From contig NC_081412.1 in the NCBI RefSeq assembly GCF_030272615.1, positions 687,700,583 to 687,764,582 on the forward strand: a DNA stretch of 64,000 nt, read 5' to 3'. A program made the position numbers and the translations under genes. Below the pieces are notes generated by a model that was not told the DNA's origin, ran no database searches, and was given only the letters and a program-made list of their open reading frames with translations. Source of the stretch: Cryptomeria japonica. Taxonomy: Eukaryota; Streptophyta; Pinopsida; Cupressales; Cupressaceae. Positions 34,589-45,039 of this stretch are shown here, one piece after another; the first letter of the stretch is position 1; the number at the start of each line of letters is the position of its first letter.

Positions 34589-35999
34589 AATTGATTTGAC
34601 ATTATAGAATAATATGCACATTTTTTTCTTTATTGAGTATAATTGATAACATCATATACAAAGTAACATGAGTTCCGTCACCACACCCAAACAGTATGCT
34701 CCCAAATAGGAGATCGGTATACAGAGATAGTTACATCATAGAGTCTCCTTGATTAAGGTTGATTTCATTTATTCTCCTTATTTTAGGTTTGCCACAAGAT
34801 CAAGTTATTTAACAGGAGATCAAGTTATTCGAATCAAGTTATTTAATTGATGAGCTAAAAGGATCTATAATGAATGGTTCACAAGGCACAATGCTTGTCG
34901 TAGGTTTTGCAAAAAAACACAATTTTATGCCCCAATAAGCCTTACCCACTCAATGTAAAAAACACACTACCATTTCAACCCTGTTTAGTAAATTGGAAGG
35001 ATTTTATAGTGGATTTGAAGATTAATGGGATTTGACCAAAATATAGAATGTGGATTTGCTAGCACTTGCACTTGTTCATCCTCTTTCTCCCTCCATTTTT
35101 CAATTTCTAGTTGGCTGGATGCTTTGTGGGCAGCTTGGTATATCAATTGATCCTTGCAGTCATTATGCCAATGGGGGTTCTGCTGGGATTGCTTATAGAA
35201 CTGGATTATGCCTTAGATATCGTAGCCCCAAATCTCCACTCCTGCACCCACGAGATTCAAATAATGAGCCAAATAGACGATAAGTTCATTTCTATACTTT
35301 CAAAAGAAAATTTTATATTTTAAATTTAAAATATAATTTGGGTCTAATTATTTTCCTTCATTTTAATTATAATGTAAACTTGAAGCACAAAATGTCTACA
35401 AAACACTTTATTTGAACACCTCCTAGAAGATATCAAGGCCTAAAAATAATAATCTAATAATAATGATACATTAAAAATTGATTTGATATTCTAGAATAAT
35501 ATGCACATTTAACTAAATTAATGTGTTGTAATATTATTTGTCCATTTTACATGGCTTTTGATTAAAGAGTTTGATCTAACATCTAATATCATGCAACATT
35601 TCTTCTAAGTAATCTCTTTAGTTTGCATGAATAAACTTCTTCATTGCTTAAATATAAGATAGATATAAATATGTAAATATATGATAAGTCAATAAGAGTG
35701 GATGGTGCAAAGTATCTAGGTGGTAGATAAGGATATGATGATATGATTGAGTCTTTTCTTACGCAATGAAGGCTTTTAATAATTCATTATTTTGGGTCTA
35801 TTTTTAAATGGATAGTTTAAACTAGATGTGCTCTTCATATATGAATTGTGTTCTTCAATGCATGCTTCACAAGTGGGACATTTCAGTGCTATAGGCAATT
35901 TATAACAAATGGGTGGCCCTAGGAAACTCATGTAAAATATCTAAAAGTAACACTTATCTTTCTAATGTCAAGCCTTCTAAAAATAATGTTTTATTAAAC
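34589..35999. other. AT-rich intergenic with a 36-base direct repeat
   Basis: Positions 34588-34624 and 35474-35510 share about 36 bases with three or so mismatches. Between them lies a plus frame (35111-35323) with a hydrophobic stretch (LILAVIMPMGVLLGLLIELD) that I cannot assign. Nothing else is recognised. Confidence 0.4.
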
Positions 36000-36029
36000 T
36001 CTAAGTAGAAAATAGTGTTAAGATTTTCT

Positions 36030-36266
36030 TTATAGTCATGGTTAGGGTTTAATGTGATGGTCATAATTATATTATGGTTAGGGGTAGAATTATGTTTAGG
36101 GTTAGGGTTTGGATTATAATTATAACAAATTTTGAGTTTACAAATAGGGTTTTGGTTAGCATTAATGGTAGGGTTGGAATTACAATTAGGGTTGGGATCT
36201 AAATTATAATTAGGAGTAGGGTGAAGATTTATATTTGGTTAGAGCTAGGGTTAGGGTCAAGGTTAG
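36030..36266 (+). repeat. Degenerate telomere-like repeat tract (left half)
   Basis: Repeated TTAGGG/TTTAGGG-like words, mostly broken (GTTAGGGTTTAA, TTAGGGTTAGGGTTTGG). It resumes after the LTR element at 44748, so the element interrupted it. Confidence 0.6.
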
Positions 36267-37901
36267 TGTAGCGTCGTAAATTGTACACACTTGCTAGGGT
36301 GGTACAATTTCACACCTAGTTTAGCACCCGCCTTGGCGCATTTTGTATTTTGAATTGCATTTCCCCTTTAGCACTTAATTAATTAAATTAATTAGGTCTA
36401 AGGTCCTATTTTATCATTTCCTATATCATAAAGTTGGGCCCTTTCATTAAAGTGTGCCCTTTTCATTTTATTCCTCCTATACATCATTTAATCAAAAACC
36501 CTAATTAGGTCCTATTTTGAACTTGGGGGCTTGATTTCGGGGGTCAAAACATCTCGAAATCACCTGTAACTTCGGGATTCTCTCTAAAATCATCATATCC
36601 GACAGTCCTGAAAATTTGGTGAAAAGTTGTCGGGACCATGGCGCCCGGAGTGCAACATGGTCCCGGACATTTTTCCCGAAATTTTAGGAGCGCGATCCAA
36701 TCATAAAATAAAGCTTAACCCCAAGAAATTGGCGGGATATTCAATCTCTAGGTCGGCCAAAAGTCAAAATTAAGACCTAGGGTTTCATATATAAGAGCTC
36801 TCTTTCTTCATTTGAAAGGATCCGATTTTGGTTTTCAGGACCTCATATGCAGCGAAAGAGCAGATCTTTGAAGACTTCAACAACATTCAAAATCCATCCA
36901 TCAAGCATTCATCAATTTCATTCATTTAGGGCTTGGGAGACATTGAAGAACAATAGGAGATTACCGACTGAAGATTGGCTTGTACTCCTCCCTTGAGGGT
37001 TGGGTATGATTTCATGTTGTTTTCATGTCTTTGCATAAGCTTCAATATATTCTTTATTCATGCTTTAGATCACTTTGCATCTTGATTTAGAGCATTTACG
37101 TTATCATTTACAAGCAATTAGGGTTTACTTTCTAGGTTGCTCTAGTTTGCTTTCTTGCATTTAAGGACCTTGCACACACACTAGGTCTGCACACACAATA
37201 CATTTTACAATACAACTTGGCTATTCATGGAGGTGGAAATCACCGAAGCGGGGTTTTGACTAAGGCAAAACCCTATATAGCCGCCCAAATACCTTTTCAG
37301 ATATAAGTGCAGGTTTCGGGACTCAGACGACACCGCAAGTTACAGATCCGGAAGAAGCAGACTGAGACAGACCTTCCCACCAAATCTCAGAGCAAAAGAC
37401 CAGGACAGGGGCATGGGGCACCCTGGTCCCTGGGACAGGGGCACTGGGCACCCTGGTCCTCCTGACAGACAACATTTTCAGCATTTTTGACAACTTTTCC
37501 AGAGTGCAAAACAGCAATTTCCGGAGCAGTTTCAGGGGCAGAATCAGGACAGTGGCGCCCGTGCCCCCGTCCCGAACATTTTCATTCATATTTTAACACC
37601 GGGTACGCATTTGCATTCTTGCTTTGTCCTTGTGTTTACAGCTTTCCATTGTTTAAGTTCAATTCTGTAATCTTGTTATTAGTTCATACTTGCACTTTGG
37701 GGTTAGGGATTGAACTTGCATCATTTCATCTTTCAATTACAACAAAGGAATAGAAATCCTAATAGGTATCCCGTGGCTCTCTCTTCCACAAAAAGAAGTA
37801 GCCAATTGTGTGATACCTCTAGGCTCTTTCGTATTCCACAAATGTGTGATTGAAAGTGAGATTAGGACATGTTTGCTTAGTGTCACTTTTTCTCCCACAC
37901 A
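36267..37901 (+). repeat. 5' LTR of the pol-less element
   Basis: 1635 bases, TGTAGCGTCG to CTCCCACACA. TATATAAG at 36788-36795 is a likely TATA box. A GC-rich minisatellite lies at 37390-37465 with two units. Confidence 0.92.
36788..36795 (+). promoter_or_regulatory. LTR TATA box
   Basis: CATATATAAG context, conserved in the 3' LTR at 43600-43607. The position fits a U3/R boundary about 520 bases into the LTR. Confidence 0.55.
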
Positions 37902-37904
37902 TTT

Positions 37905-37922
37905 TGGTGAACCCGACGTGAA
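37905..37922 (+). other. Primer-binding site
   Basis: TGGTGAACCCGACGTGAA starts 3 bases after the LTR, the expected place. The matching tRNA is not identified. Confidence 0.6.
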
Positions 37923-38225
37923 CTCCAATCTTCTCTAATTTATGTGTTTATGCTATTTCAAATTCAAATTTGTATTTACAAGTTTCAATTTCTTGCAAGA
38001 TTCAAAAATTTAGAGGAAATTTTTGCTAAAACCCTAATTTTTCAATTCAAAGTTGAACTTGTGGATAGCTTAATTTTGGTCAATAATCTCAAATCTGATT
38101 TAGGAACTCATTTGAATCACAAATTTCATTTTCTAAATCTACATTCTAATTTCTTGCATTGGTTAAAATTAAACATTTCCTTCTATTTTGCATATGTTAT
38201 CATTTGAAAGAGGAAAATTGTTGTC

Positions 38226-41200
38226 ATGATGCGGTCATCTCATAGATGTGATAATGGGTTAGCGTCCCTTGTTTCAATTTTTCCTTCTCCTAAAGAATAT
38301 CCCCCCATCTATAACAACATTTTAGTGCCTAAAAGAGTTTCTACCAATCCCTTTGAGACTCTCCCATGCTCTAAGGATGAAGACTTTAAGAGTGATCTTG
38401 ACAATTCTCCTAAAATGTGCCCTTCCTATTTAGCTATCCTAGAGGAAGAGAATGATATCATAAACACCTTTCTTAATGTTACTTTACCTTCCCTACATGA
38501 TGCCTCTCTAAGTGAAAAGCTATTGATGGACATTGATTTATTTTCTCCTAAAGTTGGTCCTTCCAATGGGGGCATGTTACTGCAACAAGAGGTTATGAAC
38601 ACTTCTTTCAAAGATCTCCTTCCTAAGCATGAATCTTTGGAGAAGTCTGTTCATGTTCCTCCTAAAAAAAACTCCCTTCATGAGGATCCTTTTGTGCAAG
38701 AAGATGACATGATCCCTACATTTCCTAGTGATGGCATTTCCTTTTCCAACAAAATTCCCACTAGAGATGATGAATTAAGGATAAAAGCTTACCCTTCTCC
38801 TAAAGTTTGTCTTACCCATAAGCATCCCTTAGAGAAAGAAGATGAAATAATAAGCAATTTCCTTAATTCTCTCTCCCCTAAAGATCATATTGAACATATT
38901 TTGAGGAAAGAGGATGAGTTTAACACATCTATTGATGCTCTTCCTCCTAAGGATGAGGAATTAATAAACAAAGTTATCTCCTCTCCCGAAATTGACAATA
39001 CTTCAAACATTCCTTTCAACCACTTCACTATTTGGGATGAACCATTAGAAGAAGGTGTAGATTATTCTCTCTCCCTTGATAGTTTCTCCCCTTCCTTGAA
39101 TTTCAATTATTCTCCCTCTAAAAATAAAGCATCTCCCTCTCCTCAACTTGGTTCTACTCATAAGGAAACCCTAGTTCAAAGCAAGATGGTTAACATGTCT
39201 TTCAAAGATCTCCCTCTCAAAAATGAGACTTTAGAGAGTAATGTTGATCCTTCTCCTAGAGATTTTATTCCCTATGTAGATCATTTGATGATAGAGGATG
39301 ATATGACCTTTCCTCTTCCTACTAGAACATCAATGCCTACCCCTTGTCTCTCTCCTAAAATTGATTTAATCCATGATAAGATTTTAGTGCAAGAGAAGAC
39401 TATCAATAATTCTTCCAACACTTTTGTTCATTCCTCTAAACCATCCTCAATCAATTTGATACATGTGAATGAGACACCTAACAAACCTCTCTTCACTGTC
39501 CAAGGTGCTTGTCCTTCTCAAAATTCTCAACCTTTAAATAAGCCTATCTTAGTGGTTCAAGGTGGTTATGCTAATGATTCTTTTTGCACTCCTAAGAAAC
39601 CTATTATTACTGTGCAAGGAGGTTATTCTACTAAGAGCCCTTATGAGTATGCTAAGAAACTGACTAGAGAGAGTTATCATGCGGTTGCTCATACCTATAA
39701 CACAAGAAACAATAGGCAACCTAATCCTCCTCCAGTTATCCCAACTTCACTTCCTCCTTCTCAACCAATTCTTCCGCAAGCTCCCCGTATTTCACAAGTT
39801 ATGGGTAAGGAATATGATCTTATAGAACAACTTAAAGCTACCCCTGCTGAGATATCCCTTTGGGATTTGATCAAAACTTCTTCCGCTCATCATGGAATGT
39901 TACAAGATGCCTTGAAAGATTTGAATGTTCCTCCACCTAATACATCTAGTAATATAGTGTCTTTGGTTAACTCTGTGATGAATCCTAAAGCTCAAATTGT
40001 GTTTACCCAAGATGAGTTGCCCACTAGTGAAATTCAACATCAATATGATCCCTTGATGATTGTGGTTATCATAAATGACACTGCTATAAGACGAACACTG
40101 GTAGATAATGGCTCTGGCCTTAATGTGTGTAGCATTAATCTATTGCATAAGATGAATGTGGATACATCCCTTATTGAGCCTGACTCTCGTCCCATTCGAG
40201 GCTTTGATAATGTGGCTAAGTCTTCATTAGGTATTATCACCTTACCCATCACAGTGGGACCTGTTACTTTGCCTACTCCTATCCATGTTATGTCCGGAAA
40301 TCTATCATACAACTTGTTATTAGGGAGACCTTGGATTCACAGTATGCAAGCTATCCCCTCTACATTGCATAGACAAGTTAAATTCATTTATAACAATAAG
40401 ACATATACCTTGATAGGTGATACTAAACTTCAAGCTTGTTTGCAAACATCTACTTCCAAAGGGAGTTCTTCTAAATCTTCCTCTTCTAGTGATGACTCTT
40501 TAAACAAGATACCTATGGATGAATCATTACCCTCTGATAATCAAAATTCTTTGGATGAGCCTAAAGCTCCTGAAGAAGATCCTTCTCGACTTGAGTCTAC
40601 ACATGAAAAGGCTTTTGATCCTGAGAAGGTTCTCGCAGAAGACGATTGGGGATCCCTTGATTTTAATCCCATCTTTGTAGGTGAGTATAGGGTTCCTCCT
40701 AGAGAGCTTAAAGTTAAAAAGAAGGAAGAAACTAGAGATCAATCTGTCTTACCTGAATCTATGAGCAATAATTTTGTGGCCGCTTCTCAAACTTCTTCTC
40801 CTCACACCTCTAATTATGAAGAGTTTGATTCTTTGTCTTATGAAAAACCACCTCCTCTTTCTGAAATGGCTGATCATTATGGTCATGGTTTTCGTATTTT
40901 TGCTAAGCATGGGTACCATGGAAAAGGTTGTGGTGCTCATGAACAAGGGATAAAAGTTCCTCTAGAGACTAATTTTCACAATTATGCCTTTGGACTTGGC
41001 TATAATCCCTGCAAACGTACCAAAGCATCTAAAAGACCATCTCTTAATGTGAATGCTATATTTAGTAGTGATGATGATCCCACTTCAACTAAATCATCTT
41101 CTACTTCTATCAACTCTCATTCCCCTCATAAGGAAATCTTGGCGATGAACAAATCTCTTTATGACTCCCCTCAAATTTCTAAATCCACTTATGAATCTTT

Positions 41201-41396
41201 ATCTCCTATTCATCATAAAGTCCTTTCCTCCAGGGATAAGGCTCTAATAAATTACACTCATCCCTCTTCTAAGATTTCTTATGACTTTTCCTCTTCAAGT
41301 TTTATCATTTTATACATGTTTTTGATCTCACTTATTGTTGAGCATTTAGCATGTTATATTCAAATACCTCATTCAATCTATCATGTCTTTAAATAA
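38226..41396 (+). CDS. Intact element ORF: repeat-rich N-terminus, retropepsin, G-patch
   Basis: 1056 codons without a stop, the only long intact frame in the window. Residues 1-400 are acidic/serine-rich with repeated phrases such as NTSFKDLLPKHESLE and NMSFKDLPLKNETLE. Around 415-475, three copies of a K-P-(L/I)-x-(T/V)-V-Q-G module occur. At about 540 LIEQLKATPAEISLWDLI is the segment that precedes protease in Ty3/gypsy polyproteins. Retropepsin follows with D627-N628-G629 (LVDNGSGLNV) and LLLGRPWIHSM at 697-707; Asn at the middle position is seen in plant gypsy relatives. A G-patch-like segment is near 880-915 (HGFRIFAKHGYHGKGCGAHE). A hydrophobic tail lies at 1025-1045. Starts at ATG 38226 (ATGATG). 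No capsid domain is recognised. Confidence 0.85.
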   Translation: MMRSSHRCDNGLASLVSIFPSPKEYPPIYNNILVPKRVSTNPFETLPCSKDEDFKSDLDNSPKMCPSYLAILEEENDIINTFLNVTLPSLHDASLSEKLLMDIDLFSPKVGPSNGGMLLQQEVMNTSFKDLLPKHESLEKSVHVPPKKNSLHEDPFVQEDDMIPTFPSDGISFSNKIPTRDDELRIKAYPSPKVCLTHKHPLEKEDEIISNFLNSLSPKDHIEHILRKEDEFNTSIDALPPKDEELINKVISSPEIDNTSNIPFNHFTIWDEPLEEGVDYSLSLDSFSPSLNFNYSPSKNKASPSPQLGSTHKETLVQSKMVNMSFKDLPLKNETLESNVDPSPRDFIPYVDHLMIEDDMTFPLPTRTSMPTPCLSPKIDLIHDKILVQEKTINNSSNTFVHSSKPSSINLIHVNETPNKPLFTVQGACPSQNSQPLNKPILVVQGGYANDSFCTPKKPIITVQGGYSTKSPYEYAKKLTRESYHAVAHTYNTRNNRQPNPPPVIPTSLPPSQPILPQAPRISQVMGKEYDLIEQLKATPAEISLWDLIKTSSAHHGMLQDALKDLNVPPPNTSSNIVSLVNSVMNPKAQIVFTQDELPTSEIQHQYDPLMIVVIINDTAIRRTLVDNGSGLNVCSINLLHKMNVDTSLIEPDSRPIRGFDNVAKSSLGIITLPITVGPVTLPTPIHVMSGNLSYNLLLGRPWIHSMQAIPSTLHRQVKFIYNNKTYTLIGDTKLQACLQTSTSKGSSSKSSSSSDDSLNKIPMDESLPSDNQNSLDEPKAPEEDPSRLESTHEKAFDPEKVLAEDDWGSLDFNPIFVGEYRVPPRELKVKKKEETRDQSVLPESMSNNFVAASQTSSPHTSNYEEFDSLSYEKPPPLSEMADHYGHGFRIFAKHGYHGKGCGAHEQGIKVPLETNFHNYAFGLGYNPCKRTKASKRPSLNVNAIFSSDDDPTSTKSSSTSINSHSPHKEILAMNKSLYDSPQISKSTYESLSPIHHKVLSSRDKALINYTHPSSKISYDFSSSSFIILYMFLISLIVEHLACYIQIPHSIYHVFK

Positions 41397-43060
41397 CATT
41401 AATGGCTATTATGTTGCTCATCATTATGTGACATTGGTAGCTCATTTACTGGGGGCTCATTGTCATTCATGATGGTACAATTTCAAGTGCAATCATATTT
41501 TGAAGCAACATAATAGCCTAATTGTTCTATGTTATCTCTTGCCCCTATGGGGACAAGAGTGATTTCATTCATCTCTTCTTTTTCTTATGTCTAAATCTCT
41601 CCCTAGAAGATTGTGTAAGTCCTTCTCGTTGAGGCAATGATCTTTCCTTATTTTCATCTAAGGATCCACTTTTTCCTATTTTGTGGATGGTGTGAACTTT
41701 ATTACTTGATGTTATGCCTTGTACGCATTTGTTGTTGTTTGTTCAAGGATTCTCTCTCACAAGAGGTGTGAGTCCTTGACTACAACCTCTTTTGCACTTG
41801 GTAAAATACATCCATAATGAATTCACTCTCCCAATTGGGTTAAAAGGAGCGTCATCCTTCATTAAGAATCACTTTCACCTCGCAAAGGAAGGAAGTATTG
41901 CATTCTTATTCTCTTCTTTGTCTCATTCTAGAAGATGTTATATTTGTCTAAGACAATTCCTCTTGGGGATAGGTGTCTTTTGTACAAAGATCTCTTCTCC
42001 TCTAAGGATCTCCTTTACACATACTACAAGATATCCCTTTTCAACTATCTTATCCTTGCTTAAAGAGTGCAAAACTCTCTTGCTTGGATCTATGACATCG
42101 TTGCATTTTTGGGTATCTTCTTTTATGATGAAGGTAGGTATCCTTGTTCTACTTTGCTTATGACATAAACATTACACCTTTTGAGCAATGGGTCATTCTT
42201 GGAACCAGAGCACAGACTCTTAGAGCGAGATGTCTCCATTTTTCTTTTACGCAAGGTGATTATTCTCGGAACCAGAGCACAGACTCTTAGAGCGAGATGT
42301 CATGCTTTTGTACTATACATATATAGGTTGTAGCATACTCGGGCATAGACTCCTATGAGGTGCTTCTAACCTCCCTTACACACACATGCACGAGGTTGAG
42401 TGGAACTAGCAGCATAAGGCTAGACTTTCTCACTCTTCTCCCTTACATGGATCACCTAGACAGACTCTAGGGGCTAGTTTTCCATGTCCTTTTTCCCATG
42501 GATCACCTAGACAAGATCTAGGGGCGAGAAGTCCATGTTTTCTCTCTCACTATTCTTCTCATGGATCACCAATGTGTGTATTCATGCTTTTTTTCCTTTC
42601 TTTCTCTTTGCATTTTGTTTCCATTTACATCCTTCATCTTGTGTTAGAGAACTCCCAAATCCTCACACTCTTTGTTGTGTTGGAATTGAGATTTAGTCCT
42701 CTTTCTTACCAAATGATTCTCCATTAGTTTTTGATCTCATATCAAATCTTCTTGTGAGCATTTGTCATCAATATTCTTTAACAATTCGAAGTGGTAAACA
42801 TGATACTCTGTTTCAACTCACTAAAATTAGCAAGCCGAAACAGGGGGGGGCATATAGCTACCCTCGAATTTTCATCACCTTCCTTAGTAAGCATTAGGTG
42901 ATTTTGTGATCTAACGTGTGTTTTGTAGGGTGCGGTTCCTAACTGTGTACTGCAGATACCGCTGGGGGCTTCGTCCGACAACTTATGGATATATCCTTTT
43001 TCAAATAATGTTTACTTTTCTGTACTTTGGCTTGCATATGCACGTAGTGTTCATATGACC
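41397..43060 (+). other. Long 3' non-coding region of the pol-less element
   Basis: No gene. Local tandem repeats: a 67-base step around ACCAGAGCACAGACTCTTAG (42195, 42262) and a CATGGATCACCTAGACA repeat at 42446, 42497 and 42560. It fills the space where RT and integrase would be in an autonomous relative. Confidence 0.7.
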
Positions 43061-43078
43061 GCTAAAGTGGGGGCTAAA
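43061..43078 (+). other. Polypurine tract
   Basis: GCTAAAGTGGGGGCTAAA immediately before the 3' LTR TGTAG. Confidence 0.8.
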
Positions 43079-44747
43079 TGTAGTGTCGTAAATTGTATGC
43101 ACTTGCTAGGGTGGTACAATTTCACACCTAGTTTAGCACCCGCCTTGGCGCATTTTGTATTTTGAATTGCATTTCCCCTTTAGCACTTAATTAATTAAAT
43201 TAATTAGGTCTAAGGTCCTATTTTATCATTTCCTATATCATAAAGTTGGGCCCTTTCATTAAAGTGTGCCCTTTTCATTTTATTCCTCCTATACATCATT
43301 TAATCAAAAACCCTAATTAGGTCCTATTTTGAACTTGGGGGCTTGATTTCGGGGGTCAAAACATCTCGAAATCACCTGTAACTTCGGGATTCTCTCTAAA
43401 ATCATCATATCCGACAGTCCTGAAAATTTGGTGAAAAGTTGTCGGGACCATGGCGCCCGGAGTGCAACATGGTCCCGGACATTTTTCCCGAAATTTTAGG
43501 AGCGCGATCCAATCATAAAATAAAGCTTAACCCCAAGAAATTGGCGGGATATTCAATCTCTAGGTCAGCCAAAAGTCAAAATTAAGACCCAGGGTTTCAT
43601 ATATAAGAGCTCTCTTTCTTCATTTGAAAGGATCTGATTTTGGTTTTCAGGACCTCATATGCAGCAAAAGAGCAGATCTTTGAAGAATTCAACAACATTC
43701 AACATCCATCCATCAAGCATTCATCAATTTCATTCATTTAGGGCTTGGGAGACATTGAAGAACAATAGGAGATTATCGATTGAAGATTGGCTTGTACTCC
43801 TCCCTTGAGGGTTGGGTATGATTTCATGTTGTTTTCATGTCTTTGCATAAGCTTCAATATATTCTTTATTCATGCTTTAGATCACTTTGCATCTTGATTT
43901 AGAGCATTTACGTTATCATTTACAAGCAATTAGGGTTTACTTTCTAGGTTGCTCTAGTTTGCTTTCTTGCATTTAAGGACCTTGCACACACACTAGGTCT
44001 GCACACACAATACATTTTACAATACAACTTGGCTATTCGTGGAGGTGGAAATCACCGAAGCGGGGGTTTGACTAAGGCAAAACCCTATATAGCCGCCCAA
44101 ATACCTTTTCAGATATAAGTGCAGGTTTCGGGACTCAGACGACGCCGCAAGTTACAGATCCGGAAGAAGCAGACTGAGACCGACCTTCATACCAAGTTTC
44201 AGAGAAAAAGACCAGGACAGGGGCGTGGGGCGCCCTGGTCCTGCCAGGACAGGGGCGCTGGGCGCCCTGGTCCCTGGGACAGGGGCGCTGGGCGCCCTGG
44301 TCCTCCTGACAGACAGCATTTTCAGCATTTTTGACAACTTTTCCAGAGTGCAAAAATAGCAGTTTCCGGAGCAGTTTCAGGGGTAGAATCAGGACAGTGG
44401 CGCCCGCGCCCCCGTCTCGAACATTTTCAGTCAGATTTTAACTCCAGGTACACATTTGCATTCTTTCTTTTTCCTTGTGTTTACAACTTTCCATTTTTTA
44501 AGTTCAATTCTGTAATCTTGTTATTAGTGCATACTTGCACTTTAGGGGTTAGGGATTGAACTTGCATCATTTCATCTTTCAATTACAACAAAGGAATAGA
44601 AATCCTAATAGGTATCCCGTGGCTCTCTCTTCCACAAAAAGAAGTAGCCAATTGTGTGATACCTCTAGGCTCTTTCGTATTCCACAAGTGTGTGTTTGAA
44701 AGTGAGATTTGGGCATGTTTGCTTAGTATCACTTTTTCTCCTACACA
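43079..44747 (+). repeat. 3' LTR of the pol-less element
   Basis: 1669 bases, nearly identical to 36267-37901. The GC-rich minisatellite (44215-44305) has three units here against two in the 5' LTR and keeps CpG where the 5' LTR has CpA. Confidence 0.92.
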
Positions 44748-44830
44748 GTTAGGATTAAGGTTAAGATTAGCATTAGGATTAGGATTTGGTTTAGGTTTAT
44801 GATTATGGTTAGGGTTAGGGTTTAGGGATA
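44748..44830 (+). repeat. Degenerate telomere-like tract (right half)
   Basis: Starts with the GTTAG duplication, then GATTAAGGTTAAG..., ending GGTTAGGGTTAGGGTTTAGG. Continuation of 36030-36266. Confidence 0.6.
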
Positions 44831-45039
44831 TCAAAGTAGTATTTAAAAATAAGTTGAAGCTAACCTTATTAAATTCCCACATACCATAGTTTTCAATGAC
44901 AATGCACCCAAACTTGCATGATACAAAGAAATTTAGTAATTTTAGCACTATCATGTAAATACATGAAACATAATAATTTTATGTCCAAATGCATGAAACA
45001 TAATAATTATAGCTATATATAATCAAACAAAATGAGTTT

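Larger units (their letters stand above)
36267..44747 (+). mobile_element. Non-autonomous LTR element with one intact 1056-codon ORF, TSD GTTAG
   Basis: 8481 bases with LTRs 36267-37901 and 43079-44747 and an exact GTTAG target duplication on each side (36262-36266, 44748-44752). The PBS lies at 37905 and the PPT at 43061-43078. The only coding region is 38226-41396; RT, RNase H and integrase are absent and 1.7 kb of non-coding sequence precedes the 3' LTR. The LTRs are very similar, so insertion is comparatively recent. It must depend on an autonomous Ty3/gypsy relative for copying. Confidence 0.93.

Noticed and set aside
35050-35323. Small hydrophobic protein gene
   Set aside because: Two overlapping frames and no recognisable family or splice context; left as an unassigned frame inside intergenic sequence.
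36030-36266. True chromosome end
   Set aside because: The telomere-like words are degenerate and continue after the LTR element into ordinary sequence, so this is at most interstitial.
38426-38611. Minus-strand frames inside the 1056-codon ORF
   Set aside because: Shadows of the intact plus-strand ORF.
44119-44353. Open frames on both strands in the GC-rich part of the 3' LTR
   Set aside because: They lie in the LTR minisatellite and follow its repeat; the 5' LTR copy breaks them. Not genes.
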